DNA of 64,000 bases, taken from the NCBI GenBank assembly GCA_000961725.1, contig LADS01000059.1, positions 62,001 to 126,000 of the forward strand. Reading direction: 5' to 3'. Below, piece after piece: positions 1-8,677 of the stretch (position 1 is its first letter; every line of letters begins with the position of its first letter). The DNA comes from Desulfobulbaceae bacterium BRH_c16a. GTDB lineage: Bacteria; Desulfobacterota; Desulfobulbia; Desulfobulbales; Desulfocapsaceae. A model generated the notes under the pieces. It did not search any database and was not told the origin of the DNA. It saw nothing but the letters and a program-made list of their open reading frames with translations. Made by a program: the position numbers and the translations under genes.

Positions 1-245
1 CGGTAAATTTGCAGTTCATACAGGCCAATTGTCGTTTTCATTTCCTCTGAATCAGTAAACAACTACCATTTTTATATTGGTTGTGACCAAGGAGATGGAC
101 GATCTTGTGGGTGGGTCATTGTGGATTTTGCCCGAGTTCGAATTGTCGATTCATTTGACGCAGGAACCGTCTCTCACCTATACTCATACAACAACCTGTT
201 GAGTGTAACGGCAACGCAATCATGTGAACGGCCAGACTGAAAGAT
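1..245. other. Left edge, no supported gene
   Basis: No reading frame here is long or family-like enough to call. A 35-codon frame at 95-202 has its AAGGAG directly against the ATG, too close for normal initiation, and resembles nothing I know. The stretch probably holds the promoter of the kinase gene that starts at 246, but I could not pick a convincing -35/-10 pair. Confidence 0.4.
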
Positions 246-1943
246 ATGGAAAAACCGACAAGATCTCTCAACATATTGGTGTTTCTGGTAATATTGTGCG
301 GGTTGGGAGTGTTTGTCAGATACTACCAGGTTCACACTCAGTTAAAGCTTGAGACCGCTGTCGCCGAACATGCCCGAATGCTCAGCGGACCTTTATGGAA
401 TTATGATAGAGAGAGTATAGAAGGGTTCGTTTCGGCAGTCATTGCCCGTGACGATTATCGGGCAATACGTATTTTCAGCACGGATGAAAGGCTCTTTTAC
501 GAAACCGCCAAGTCGTCGTTGACAGGCATCGATTCCTTGCTCAGCCATTTTGGATTGGTGAGCATTAAAATATTTGTCAACGAAATACAAAGGGATGGGA
601 AATCCATAGGGAGGATAGAAGTAGATTGGCGCGATACCACTTTTTACGTCATCGCTACTGCGTGTCTGATGGCGGCTCTGCTGTATATCAATGCCTTCCT
701 GTACTGCCGGATCAGTGATGCCAACAAGACGCTCAAAAGCAAAATCGAAGACTTGCGTCAGGCTGTGGAAGAAATAAAAAAACAGAAGGAATATATTGAA
801 CAGATCTTCGATGTAGTACCGCAGGGGCTCATCACCGTAGATACGGAGTACAGGGCTATTGAATGGAACGCTTCCTTTACGAAAATTGTCGAAAACTGGG
901 CTCGGGTGCTTAACCGGGATGTCGGAGAGATGCGCGATTTCTTCCTTGGCCGTCTGCAACAGGAATTACAACGGGCAAGTGAGGGGGAATATGTCATGAA
1001 TATCGACGGTCGTCCGCTCAGCATGGCCTTTGCCTCTTCCGAGGTCTCGCAATTTGAAAGAATCAGCCGGGTCGTATCGCTGCGTGACGTCACCGACATT
1101 TCTGCCATGCAACGCCGCCTGACTCAGGCTGAAAAACTCGAATCCGTCGGCCGTCTGGCAGCAGGTATCGCCCATGAGATAAACACTCCCACCCAGTACG
1201 TGGTCACCAATCTCGAATTTCTTGCCGAAGCCTATTATGATCTTGCCGGAGTCATGGGCCATATTGAAAATTTGATCGGTACACCGGACCAGCCTGGAGA
1301 AATAGCCCCACTCCTGGGAGAACTCCGGGAATCATTCGATGTTGCCGACTGGGAGTTCCTGGCCAAGGAAATCCCCGGTGCCCTGGAGCAGTCCAGAGAG
1401 GGATTGTGCCGTATCCAGTCAATTGTCGGGGCCATGAAACGTTTTACTCATCCAGCCGGTGAGTTCGCGGAGAAATGCGATCTGAACGCAGCTATTGAAA
1501 CAACGGTGACTGTGACCCGGAATGAATGGAAATATCTCGCCGAGATAGTTCTGGACCTTGACCGGGAGTTGCCTGATGTGCCTTGTTTTATCGATCAGTT
1601 TAATCAGGTCATCCTTATAATGATTATGAATAGTGTGCACGCCATAGAGGCAAGACCCGAACAATCCGACGACGGCAAGGGGTTGATTACGATAAGCACC
1701 AGAGCGGCGGAAAATGTTGTGGAAATACAATTGACTGACAACGGAATCGGAATGAATGGGGAAATACAAAAGAAAATATTCGATCCATTTTTTACAACAA
1801 AGGCAGTGAATAAAGGAACCGGGCAAGGATTGGCGATTGCCAATGATATTATTGTCACTCAACATAAAGGAACCATCGAGGTTCTATCCGAGCCTGGCAA
1901 GGGTTCAACGTTCGTGATCCGTTTACCTAGAGAGTATTCGTGA
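246..1943 (+). CDS. Membrane sensor histidine kinase with PAS domain
   Basis: A 565-aa transmembrane histidine kinase. It has an N-terminal membrane segment (about residues 8-25), an extracytoplasmic sensor region, a second membrane segment (about 131-153), a coiled coil, and a PAS-like domain (about 185-285). The HisKA box AGIAHEINTP has the phospho-accepting His at 310. An HATPase domain follows with N-box (MNSVHAIE), G1 (DNGIGM), F-box (FDPFFTTK) and G2 (GTGQGLA). All catalytic boxes are intact, so it should autophosphorylate. No response regulator lies next to it; the gene downstream is a CBS protein, so it is an orphan kinase whose partner and signal are unknown. The insertion between the H and N boxes is longer than usual and is typical of delta-proteobacterial orphan kinases. 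Confidence 0.9.
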   Translation: MEKPTRSLNILVFLVILCGLGVFVRYYQVHTQLKLETAVAEHARMLSGPLWNYDRESIEGFVSAVIARDDYRAIRIFSTDERLFYETAKSSLTGIDSLLSHFGLVSIKIFVNEIQRDGKSIGRIEVDWRDTTFYVIATACLMAALLYINAFLYCRISDANKTLKSKIEDLRQAVEEIKKQKEYIEQIFDVVPQGLITVDTEYRAIEWNASFTKIVENWARVLNRDVGEMRDFFLGRLQQELQRASEGEYVMNIDGRPLSMAFASSEVSQFERISRVVSLRDVTDISAMQRRLTQAEKLESVGRLAAGIAHEINTPTQYVVTNLEFLAEAYYDLAGVMGHIENLIGTPDQPGEIAPLLGELRESFDVADWEFLAKEIPGALEQSREGLCRIQSIVGAMKRFTHPAGEFAEKCDLNAAIETTVTVTRNEWKYLAEIVLDLDRELPDVPCFIDQFNQVILIMIMNSVHAIEARPEQSDDGKGLITISTRAAENVVEIQLTDNGIGMNGEIQKKIFDPFFTTKAVNKGTGQGLAIANDIIVTQHKGTIEVLSEPGKGSTFVIRLPREYS

Positions 1944-1977
1944 AATCCGGATAGGATCCGGCAAAAATGGAGATTAT

Positions 1978-2433
1978 ATGCAAAAAGCTATTGATATTAT
2001 GACAAAAAATGTTGTTACCGTGCCACAGGGGATGACGGTGACAGAACTGGCACTGCTTCTGGCATCGCATGGAATAAGCGGTGCGCCGGTGCTTGACGAA
2101 GCCGGCATGCTTGTCGGGGTGGTTACCGAGAATGATCTGATCGATCAGAAAAAAAAGATTCATATCCCAACTGTAGTGACCATCCTTGATTCCGTTATTT
2201 ATCTTGAGAACCCTGACAGAATCGGCAAGGAGATGAAAAAGATGGCTGGAGTGACGGTGCGGGATATATGTTCTTCGGCTCCAATCACGGTGACGGAGGA
2301 AACCTTTATCGATGAGATCGCAACCATCATGGCCGAAAAAAAAGTCCATACCCTGCCGGTAATGCGCGGGGATGCACTGGTAGGGGTCATCGGCAAGCGG
2401 GATATAATTAAGACTTTGATTTCCGCGGGTTGA
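1978..2433 (+). CDS. CBS domain-pair protein
   Basis: A 151-aa cytoplasmic protein made almost entirely of two CBS motifs (about residues 1-60 and 88-150), each with the pattern of CBS cores (SGAPVLDEAGMLVGVVTEND and HTLPVMRGDALVGVIGKRD). Stand-alone CBS pairs bind adenine nucleotides and usually act as energy-sensing modules. GGAG lies a few bases before the ATG. It starts 34 bp after the kinase stop on the same strand and may be co-transcribed, but a functional link is not established. No catalytic domain is present. Confidence 0.88.
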   Translation: MQKAIDIMTKNVVTVPQGMTVTELALLLASHGISGAPVLDEAGMLVGVVTENDLIDQKKKIHIPTVVTILDSVIYLENPDRIGKEMKKMAGVTVRDICSSAPITVTEETFIDEIATIMAEKKVHTLPVMRGDALVGVIGKRDIIKTLISAG

Positions 2434-2568
2434 TCTTTTTTTTCAGGAGTACTTTGCCTGACCTTTGGGTTTGACTTTGAAGGCATTCTCTAGTATGCAA
2501 TGGGTGTATACCATGGAATCGGCGTACATCCTCCGAAAGTCTCTCAATCAGCATAACCAAAGGGCTTT

Positions 2569-3342
2569 ATGAACACTAGCCGGCAAGCTGTCGAGGTAGA
2601 GAATCTTTATAAGAGTTTCGGCACAAACGAGGTGCTGAAAGGCGTCAGCCTTATGGCCTGCAAGGGTGAGGTCATTTCTGTCCTTGGCTCGTCCGGTTCC
2701 GGCAAGAGCACTCTTCTGCGTTGTATCAATCTGCTCGAAATCCCCAACAGCGGCATAATCCGGGTGGCGGGAGAAGAGGTCCTGATGAAAAAAAACCGAC
2801 GGGGGGGGAATCTCCCGGCGGATAAAAGGCAGGTCGAGCGGATTCGTTCCAAACTTGCCATGGTCTTTCAGCAGTTCAATCTCTGGTCGCATATGACCAT
2901 CCTCGACAACGTCATGGAGGCACCGCTCCATGTTCTCAAAAAAGGCCGAAGGGAAGTGCGGGAGAGCGCGATGCACTATCTCGACAAAGTGGGTATAGCC
3001 GATAAATACAACGCCTATCCCGTTCATCTTTCAGGGGGACAGCAGCAGCGGGCGGCCATTGCCAGGGCTCTGGCAATGGAACCCGAGGTTATCCTTTTCG
3101 ACGAGCCGACATCCGCCCTCGACCCGGAACTGGTGGGCGAGGTGCTGCAGGTCATGCGGAGTCTGGCCCTTGAGGGACGGACCATGATTGTCGTCACCCA
3201 TGAGATGGGTTTTGCGAGGGAGGTCAGTTCCCGCATTATCTTTCTCGACCAGGGACTGATCATTGAGGACGGTTCGCCTGAAGAAGTGTTCGCTGCGCCG
3301 AAAACGGATCGTTTTAAAACCTTCGTCACAGCAATGATGTAA
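2569..3342 (+). CDS. Polar amino-acid ABC transporter, ATP-binding protein
   Basis: A 257-aa ATPase of the HisP/GlnQ/ArtP type. It has Walker A GSSGSGKS (about residues 41-48), the Q-loop (VFQQFNLW), the signature [15 protein letters not shown], Walker B ILFDEP and the H-loop (VVTHEMG). It energises import through the two permeases encoded at 4238-5649, with the binding protein at 3382. It is the first gene of a five-gene operon, and the ATPase preceding the binding-protein gene is a common order in this subfamily. The closest named relatives are histidine/lysine/arginine importers; the actual substrate cannot be read from the ATPase. Confidence 0.92.
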   Translation: MNTSRQAVEVENLYKSFGTNEVLKGVSLMACKGEVISVLGSSGSGKSTLLRCINLLEIPNSGIIRVAGEEVLMKKNRRGGNLPADKRQVERIRSKLAMVFQQFNLWSHMTILDNVMEAPLHVLKKGRREVRESAMHYLDKVGIADKYNAYPVHLSGGQQQRAAIARALAMEPEVILFDEPTSALDPELVGEVLQVMRSLALEGRTMIVVTHEMGFAREVSSRIIFLDQGLIIEDGSPEEVFAAPKTDRFKTFVTAMM

Positions 3343-3381
3343 ATAGGGAAGAGAGTTTTTTCATACCAACAAGGAGGGAAA

Positions 3382-4158
3382 ATGAGAAGGATACTGGTTG
3401 TTGCAATCTGTATGATGTTCGCCGCCTGCGGTACGGTCGTGGCAAAAGAGTGGACAAAGGTCAGAATCGGGGTGGAGGGAGCCTATCCTCCGTTCAGTTA
3501 TGTCAAACCGGATGGCGAACTTGCCGGTTTCGATATCGACATTGCCAAGGCTCTCGGCGAGGCCATGGGGGTGGAGGTGACGTTGGTGGCACAGGACTGG
3601 GACGGTATTATTCCGGGTCTTCTGGCAAAAAAATATGATGCGATCATCGCTTCCATGTCCGTTACCGAAGAACGCAAGCAAAAGGTTGCCTTCAGCAACA
3701 AGTACTATCAGACTCCAGCTAAATTCGTAACCAAAAAAGGGTCGATGGAGTCCTTTTCCCGCGAGGCGATTAAAGGCAAATCGGTCGGCGTCCAGCGAGC
3801 CACCATCCATGACAAGTATCTCACCGACAATTACGGCAACGATGTGGACATCAAGCGCTACGGCACCCAGGATGAGGCCTATCTCGATATCGTCGCCGGC
3901 CGGGTCGACCTGCTGCTGGCCGACAGCGTGGCCCTTTCCGACGGTTTTCTGAAGAAGCCGGAAGGCAAGGACTACATGTTTATCGGTCCCGATCTCAGCG
4001 ATCCGAAATGGTTCGGCGAAGGCGCCGGTATTGCTCTCCGTAAAGAGGATAAAGAGCTGGCCGGGATGTTTAACAAAGCCATCGATACCATCAGGGCCAA
4101 CGGCACCTACAAGACTATTCAGGACAAATATTTTGATTTCAATGTCTACGGTGAATAG
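3382..4158 (+). CDS. Polar amino-acid ABC transporter, periplasmic binding protein
   Basis: A 258-aa binding protein of solute-binding family 3 (HisJ/ArtJ/LAO type). A Sec signal peptide occupies about residues 1-21. The mature start (VRIGVEGAYPPFSY) carries the family motif, followed by GFDIDIAKALGEAMGV and DAIIASMSVTEERKQKVAFS. Basic amino acids such as Arg, Lys or His are the usual ligands of this branch; the ligand here is an inference. AAGGAGG just before the ATG gives strong initiation. A GC-rich hairpin follows the gene (4180-4207), which would suit higher yield of the binding protein than of the permeases. Confidence 0.92.
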   Translation: MRRILVVAICMMFAACGTVVAKEWTKVRIGVEGAYPPFSYVKPDGELAGFDIDIAKALGEAMGVEVTLVAQDWDGIIPGLLAKKYDAIIASMSVTEERKQKVAFSNKYYQTPAKFVTKKGSMESFSREAIKGKSVGVQRATIHDKYLTDNYGNDVDIKRYGTQDEAYLDIVAGRVDLLLADSVALSDGFLKKPEGKDYMFIGPDLSDPKWFGEGAGIALRKEDKELAGMFNKAIDTIRANGTYKTIQDKYFDFNVYGE

Positions 4159-4179
4159 CCGCCGAAATCTTGGCAAACA

Positions 4180-4207
4180 CCCCCTGCAGGCAGCCGCCGG
4201 CAGGGGG
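4180..4207 (+). promoter_or_regulatory. Intercistronic hairpin after the binding-protein gene
   Basis: The arms CCCCCTGC (4180-4187) and GCAGGGGG (4200-4207) pair perfectly around a 12-nt loop. There is no U-tract after the stem, so it fits an RNA-stabilising or attenuating hairpin between the binding-protein and permease genes better than a full terminator. Confidence 0.6.
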
Positions 4208-4237
4208 CAGTTGCCGCAGCTTATATAGCCGGGGCCG

Positions 4238-4927
4238 ATGTTTTCTTTACACGGTTACGGGCCAAGCATTCTGGAGGGGACGGTTTTAACCCTTGAAGTT
4301 TCCCTCTTATCGCTCTTTGTAGCGATGCTGTTCGGTATAATCGGGGCCTTGGCCAAGCTCTCAAGTTCGCCTGCACTCAGCATTACCGCTAAAGTATACA
4401 CCACCGTTATTCGAGGAATTCCCGATCTGGTGCTGATGCTGCTGATTTTTTTCGGCGGCCAGGTTTTCATCAACCAAATCGGTCCTGTCTTCGGCTATGA
4501 TGAATATATCGATATCAATCCGTTCATCGCAGGCGTCTCGACCATCGGCTTTATCTTCGGGGCCTATATGACCGAGACCTTTCGGGGAGCAATACTTGCC
4601 GTCAACCGCGGCCAGCTGGAGGCGGGTTATGCATATGGCATGACCGGTGGTCAGGTTTTCCGCCGTATCCTGCTGCCGCAGATGGTCCGGCATGCCATTC
4701 CCGGATTCGGCAATAACTGGCTGGTGCTTATCAAGACAACTGCGTTGGTTTCCATTATCGGCCTGGACGATATGGTGCGAAAAGCGGCCATGGCCGCCGG
4801 GGCGACCCGGAAGCCGTTCACTTTTTATGTGGTGGTTGCCATCAATTATCTGCTTATCACCACCGTTTCCATTTATCTGCTGAGGTATCTGGAAAAACGT
4901 TACAGTGTCGGAGTGAGAAGGGAATAG
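4238..4927 (+). CDS. Polar amino-acid ABC transporter, permease 1 (HisQ/ArtQ type)
   Basis: A 229-aa integral membrane protein with about five transmembrane helices. The His/Glu/Gln permease TIGR pattern is present: the EAA loop around residues 125-150 (EAGYAYGMTGGQVFRRILLPQ) contacts the ATPase. The N-terminal part (YGPSILEGTVLTLEVSLLS) is typical of HisQ. It forms the membrane channel with the next gene, from which it is separated by only 2 bp. It lies 79 bp after the binding-protein gene with a hairpin in the gap. Confidence 0.92.
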   Translation: MFSLHGYGPSILEGTVLTLEVSLLSLFVAMLFGIIGALAKLSSSPALSITAKVYTTVIRGIPDLVLMLLIFFGGQVFINQIGPVFGYDEYIDINPFIAGVSTIGFIFGAYMTETFRGAILAVNRGQLEAGYAYGMTGGQVFRRILLPQMVRHAIPGFGNNWLVLIKTTALVSIIGLDDMVRKAAMAAGATRKPFTFYVVVAINYLLITTVSIYLLRYLEKRYSVGVRRE

Positions 4928-4929
4928 CC

Positions 4930-5649
4930 ATGGATTTTTCGATTATTACCGGAAATCTGGAGATCTATCTGCAGGGGCTGAAAAACACCCTTATTCTGGT
5001 CTCGATCTCGCTTGTCATCGGCCTTGTCATGGCGATTCCCCTGGCTGTTCTCAGGACTTCGGCAAGTCTGGTCGTTCAGGCCCCGATCAGGGCGTTCGTC
5101 TATTTTTTCCGGGGAACACCGCTCCTTGTTCAGATGTTTCTTGTTTATTACGGTTTGGGTCAGTTCGATGCGATGAAGGAAAGCTTTCTCTGGCCGCTGT
5201 TCAAAGAAGCTTATTTCTGCGCGCTGTTTACATTTTCCTTGAATACCTGTGCCTATACCACCGAAATTATCAGGGGCGCCATTGTCGCAACACCGCACGG
5301 AGAGATAGAGGCAGCAAGGGCGGCCGGTATGTCAACATCTTTGATGCTGCGGCGGATCGTTCTGCCCAGCGCTTTTCGAAGAGCCTTGCCGGCCTATTCT
5401 AATGAAATAATTTTCATGCTCCACGGCAGCGCCCTGGCCAGCGTTATCACCATAATCGATATTACCGGTGCGGCGAGGATCGTCAACTCAAGGTATTACA
5501 GCCCTTATGAAGCATTTCTCACCGCCGCGGTATTTTACATGGCGATTACTTTCACTATCGTTTTTCTGGTGAGACAGTTGGAGAAACGCTGGCATCAGCA
5601 TTTAATGCCCATGGAAGAGAACAGTACGGAAATCGAGGCACCCATATGA
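4930..5649 (+). CDS. Polar amino-acid ABC transporter, permease 2 (HisM/ArtM type)
   Basis: A 239-aa membrane permease with about five helices and an EAA loop (EAARAAGMSTSLMLRRIVLP, about residues 118-137). The N-terminus (LQGLKNTLILVSISLVIGL) and the RGTPLLVQMFLVYYGLG segment are hallmarks of HisM/ArtM permeases. It pairs with the 4238 gene in a heterodimeric channel. The stop codon overlaps the start of the downstream deacylase gene by 4 bp (ATGA), showing translational coupling. Confidence 0.92.
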   Translation: MDFSIITGNLEIYLQGLKNTLILVSISLVIGLVMAIPLAVLRTSASLVVQAPIRAFVYFFRGTPLLVQMFLVYYGLGQFDAMKESFLWPLFKEAYFCALFTFSLNTCAYTTEIIRGAIVATPHGEIEAARAAGMSTSLMLRRIVLPSAFRRALPAYSNEIIFMLHGSALASVITIIDITGAARIVNSRYYSPYEAFLTAAVFYMAITFTIVFLVRQLEKRWHQHLMPMEENSTEIEAPI

Positions 5650-6797
5650 AGATAATGAAGACGTGTACGGTCAGGCAACACCAGTTGCCGGAAGCAGCAG
5701 TCGGTACTGAAAGAAAACTGATCAGTGTTCACTTCGGACCGAGTGAGGCCGACCGCAAAGTATACATTCAGGCTGGGCTGCATGCCGATGAGGCGCCTGG
5801 GTATCTTGTTGCCGGAAAGTTGCTTGAGCTGCTGCATAAAGCCGATGCGGCGGGGGAGATAAAAGGACAGATCATCGTTGTCCCGGTGGCCAACCCGATT
5901 GGTCTTTCACAATGGGGAACCGATACGATCCAGGGCCGTTTCGACGACAGCGACAATGTCAATTTCAACCGCCGCTATGACGATCTGGCGGGTGAACTTG
6001 CCGATCGGCTGCAGGGCCTGCTCGGTGACGATTCTTTGGCAAACGTCGCGGTAATCAGGAAATGTGCCGGCGAAATCCTCCAGGCCAGGCAGCCGGCAAC
6101 GGAAGTCGAGGCGCTCAAACATCTGCTCCTCACCCTCTCCCACGATGCCGACATTGTCCTCGATCTCCACTGTGATCATCAGGCTCTGCTGCACGTCTAC
6201 ATGGGTACGGCGCTCTGGCCGGAAGGAGCCGATTTGTCCGCCCAGATGGGGGCAGCTGCGACTTTACTCGCCAAGGATTCCGGCGATATGCCTTTCGATG
6301 AGGCTAACAGCAAGATCTGGTGGGAGCTGGCCGCAAAATTTGCAGGTGTGCCGATTCCTCCCGCCTGCCTGGCGGCAACAGTCGAACTGCGCGGTGTCGC
6401 CGACACCGATCCGGAGTACACCGAACAGGATGCGAATAATCTTTTCCGCTTTCTGCAGCGCCGCGGGTTCATCGCCGGGGAAGTAAAGCCGCTGCCGGAC
6501 CTTCCGGTGGAGGCGACACCTCTTGAAGGGGTCGATTATGTGCGCGCGGAAAGCGCAGGGGTCCTCACCTACATCAAGCATCTCGGAGACATGGTTGAAG
6601 AGGGAGAGGTCATTGCCATCGTCACCCAACCGATGAAAAATTCGGGGCAGGGCGAAAAGCTGCAAATTACCAGTAAAACATCCGGAGTGTTCTTTGCCCG
6701 CAGTGCCGAGCGTTTTGCCAGGCCGGGGAAAATCATCGGCAAGGTGGCAGGAGTAAGGCCGCTCGAGGGCAAGGGCCCCTGTCTCCTCACTTTCTGA
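5646..6797 (+). CDS. AstE/aspartoacylase-family zinc deacylase
   Basis: A 383-aa member of the succinylglutamate desuccinylase/aspartoacylase family (M14-like zinc hydrolases). The zinc site appears as GLHADEAPG (His and Glu, about residues 44-52) and the later His in LDLHCDH (about 176-182); TVELRG supplies the probable catalytic Glu. The C-terminal about 80 residues form a barrel-like domain (AGVLTYIKHLGDMVEEGEVI) as in this family. Translational coupling to the amino-acid importer suggests it deacylates or hydrolyses an imported N-acyl amino acid or amidated compound in the cytoplasm. The exact substrate is unknown. Confidence 0.85.
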   Translation: MKIMKTCTVRQHQLPEAAVGTERKLISVHFGPSEADRKVYIQAGLHADEAPGYLVAGKLLELLHKADAAGEIKGQIIVVPVANPIGLSQWGTDTIQGRFDDSDNVNFNRRYDDLAGELADRLQGLLGDDSLANVAVIRKCAGEILQARQPATEVEALKHLLLTLSHDADIVLDLHCDHQALLHVYMGTALWPEGADLSAQMGAAATLLAKDSGDMPFDEANSKIWWELAAKFAGVPIPPACLAATVELRGVADTDPEYTEQDANNLFRFLQRRGFIAGEVKPLPDLPVEATPLEGVDYVRAESAGVLTYIKHLGDMVEEGEVIAIVTQPMKNSGQGEKLQITSKTSGVFFARSAERFARPGKIIGKVAGVRPLEGKGPCLLTF

Positions 6798-6812
6798 TCT
6801 GTTTATATATCT

Positions 6813-7190
6813 ATGACCAATAACGTAGAACCAGCTGCAGCGGGGCTTAACAGGGTGTTCTGCAATTACTGTCCGGCGTTCTGCTGTTACCGGCTCCCTG
6901 GCTCAACTCTCTTTGTTACCGCCACCGATATCAATCGCCTGGCCCGTCATTTTCAACAGAGTGACGGCGAAGTCCGAAAACAGTATATAGAGCACAGAAA
7001 TACCTTTAAAGTCAAGGAAGACGGCTCCTGCATCTTTCTCAGTGACGGCCGGTTGAGTAAAAGGTGCTCAGTCCACGAGGCGAGACCCCGGCAGTGCCGC
7101 GATTTCCCTTACGATGCGCCCTGTCCCTACCTCCAACGGGAAGATCTTCTGGCGGAGATTTACCCCAGAGTGGAAAAGAGTCTGGGCTAG
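6813..7190 (+). CDS. YkgJ-family cysteine-cluster protein
   Basis: A 125-aa cytoplasmic protein with the YkgJ (UPF0153) cysteine pattern: CNYCPAFCC near residues 18-26, then SCIFL, a C-x-V-H-x-x-RP-x-x-C-R-x-FP segment, and a final Cys near CPYL. The family is thought to bind a metal or iron-sulfur cluster; its function is not firmly known. It starts 15 bp after the deacylase stop and precedes the kinase gene by 11 bp, so it sits in a tight co-directional run. Confidence 0.85.
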   Translation: MTNNVEPAAAGLNRVFCNYCPAFCCYRLPGSTLFVTATDINRLARHFQQSDGEVRKQYIEHRNTFKVKEDGSCIFLSDGRLSKRCSVHEARPRQCRDFPYDAPCPYLQREDLLAEIYPRVEKSLG

Positions 7191-7201
7191 CCTTTTTCGC
7201 C

Positions 7202-8677
7202 ATGAACCTGTTTTCCAAAATATACTCCTTTCTGCTGCTGGGGATTTTCAGTCTGCTCATAGTCGACGGCAACCTCAGCTATGAAGCTCAGATCAAGCAG
7301 TTTGAGTTCGACATGGAGGAAAATGCCAAAGAAATCGGCAGCATTATGGCCCAAATTATATCCCGGACATGGAGAGAGAACGGCTCTCGGAAGGCTATCC
7401 AGCTGGTTGAAGATGCCAACCGGGCGGATGGAAAGCTGTCGATTCGTTGGATTTGGCTCGATGAGATACGGCAGGAGCATGGCATGCGGCATTCTGAATT
7501 AAGGGCTTTTAATACCTCCGATACCGCCCGGACGATCTCCTTTGTCGGTCTGGATGAGAACCGGATACAGCAACGTTTCACCTACGTTCCGGTGGCGATA
7601 CCCGGAGATCGCGGCGGGGCGCTGCAGCTTACCCAGTCCCTCGTACCTCTCAGGGAATACACCCAAAGTATACTCATCCGTTTTCTGATAACTTCTGCTT
7701 TACTGGCCATGATCAGCGGCATCATCCTCTACTGGCTGATCAATATCAAGATCAAAAGACCTCTTGAAAAGCTTTCGCGAAAGGCCATCGAGATCGGCAA
7801 GGGCAACCTGGAAGCGGATCTGGAGATCAAAGGCGATGATGAACTGGTAAACCTGTCGCGGCTTATGAACGACATGTGCACCAGACTGCTGATCGCCCAG
7901 GAAAAGATCCATTTTGAAAACATTGCCAGGCTGAAGACCCTGGAGCAACTGCGGCATACCGAAAAACTGTCGACGGTAGGTCAGATAGCGGCAGGAATCG
8001 CCCATGAGATCGGGACCCCGCTCAATGTTGTCGATGGGCGGGCCAAGATGATCATTTCCGAGGAGCTGGAGCGTGGAGAAGTCATCGACTGTGCAAAAAT
8101 CATCAAGGCCCAGGCTGAAAGAATCACTCTCATTATCAGGCATCTTCTTGATTTTTCGCGTAAAAAAAGAACAATTATGAAGGCCGGCGAAAATGTGGTG
8201 ACCCTGCTGCGGCAGGTTTTTCATCTCCTTACGCCAATTGCCACGAAACAGGGAGTCAGCCTCCATCTCAAGGTGCAACAGGAGGCGAAGGTGTGTTGTC
8301 ATATCGATGCCCAGCAGATTCAACAGGTTTTTATGAATGTCATCATGAATGGTATTCAGGCGACGCCGGCGGAGAGCTCCGTCCAGGTGGAGGTGACAAA
8401 TATCCATTTGCGATCGATGATCCATACCGACGACCAGCTCAGGGAGTTTTTGCGGATCGATATCAGCGATGAGGGTGAGGGAATCTCGGCGGAAAACCTC
8501 GACAAGATCTTCACGCCCTTTTTTACTACAAAGAACATTGGGCTCGGAACCGGTCTTGGACTTTCCATTGCCCAGGAACTTCTCGAAGAGCACGGTGGCT
8601 GGATAGAGGTCGACAATAGTCAGCCGAAAGGGGCGAAGTTTTCAATGTATCTCGGACTTGAGGATGCCGCATCATGA
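7202..8677 (+). CDS. NtrB/ZraS-like sensor histidine kinase
   Basis: A 491-aa membrane kinase. I start it at ATG 7202 (MNLFSKIYSFLLL) because this gives a clean first membrane helix; a longer frame from 7064 would overlap the YkgJ gene by 127 bp. Order: TM1 (about 5-22), a periplasmic sensor of about 135 residues, TM2 (about 160-180), HAMP, HisKA (QIAAGIAHEIGTPLNVV, His268), and HATPase with MNGIQATP, DEGEGI, FTPFFTTK and GTGLGLS. The stop overlaps the regulator start by 4 bp, so it should phosphorylate the sigma-54 activator encoded next. Confidence 0.93.
   Translation: MNLFSKIYSFLLLGIFSLLIVDGNLSYEAQIKQFEFDMEENAKEIGSIMAQIISRTWRENGSRKAIQLVEDANRADGKLSIRWIWLDEIRQEHGMRHSELRAFNTSDTARTISFVGLDENRIQQRFTYVPVAIPGDRGGALQLTQSLVPLREYTQSILIRFLITSALLAMISGIILYWLINIKIKRPLEKLSRKAIEIGKGNLEADLEIKGDDELVNLSRLMNDMCTRLLIAQEKIHFENIARLKTLEQLRHTEKLSTVGQIAAGIAHEIGTPLNVVDGRAKMIISEELERGEVIDCAKIIKAQAERITLIIRHLLDFSRKKRTIMKAGENVVTLLRQVFHLLTPIATKQGVSLHLKVQQEAKVCCHIDAQQIQQVFMNVIMNGIQATPAESSVQVEVTNIHLRSMIHTDDQLREFLRIDISDEGEGISAENLDKIFTPFFTTKNIGLGTGLGLSIAQELLEEHGGWIEVDNSQPKGAKFSMYLGLEDAAS

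Noticed and set aside
95-202. 35-codon open frame near the left edge
   Set aside because: The ribosome binding site is flush with the ATG and there is no family resemblance.
3361-4176. Minus-strand open frame of 271 codons
   Set aside because: It lies opposite the binding-protein gene, has no family signature, and its codon pattern mirrors the real gene.
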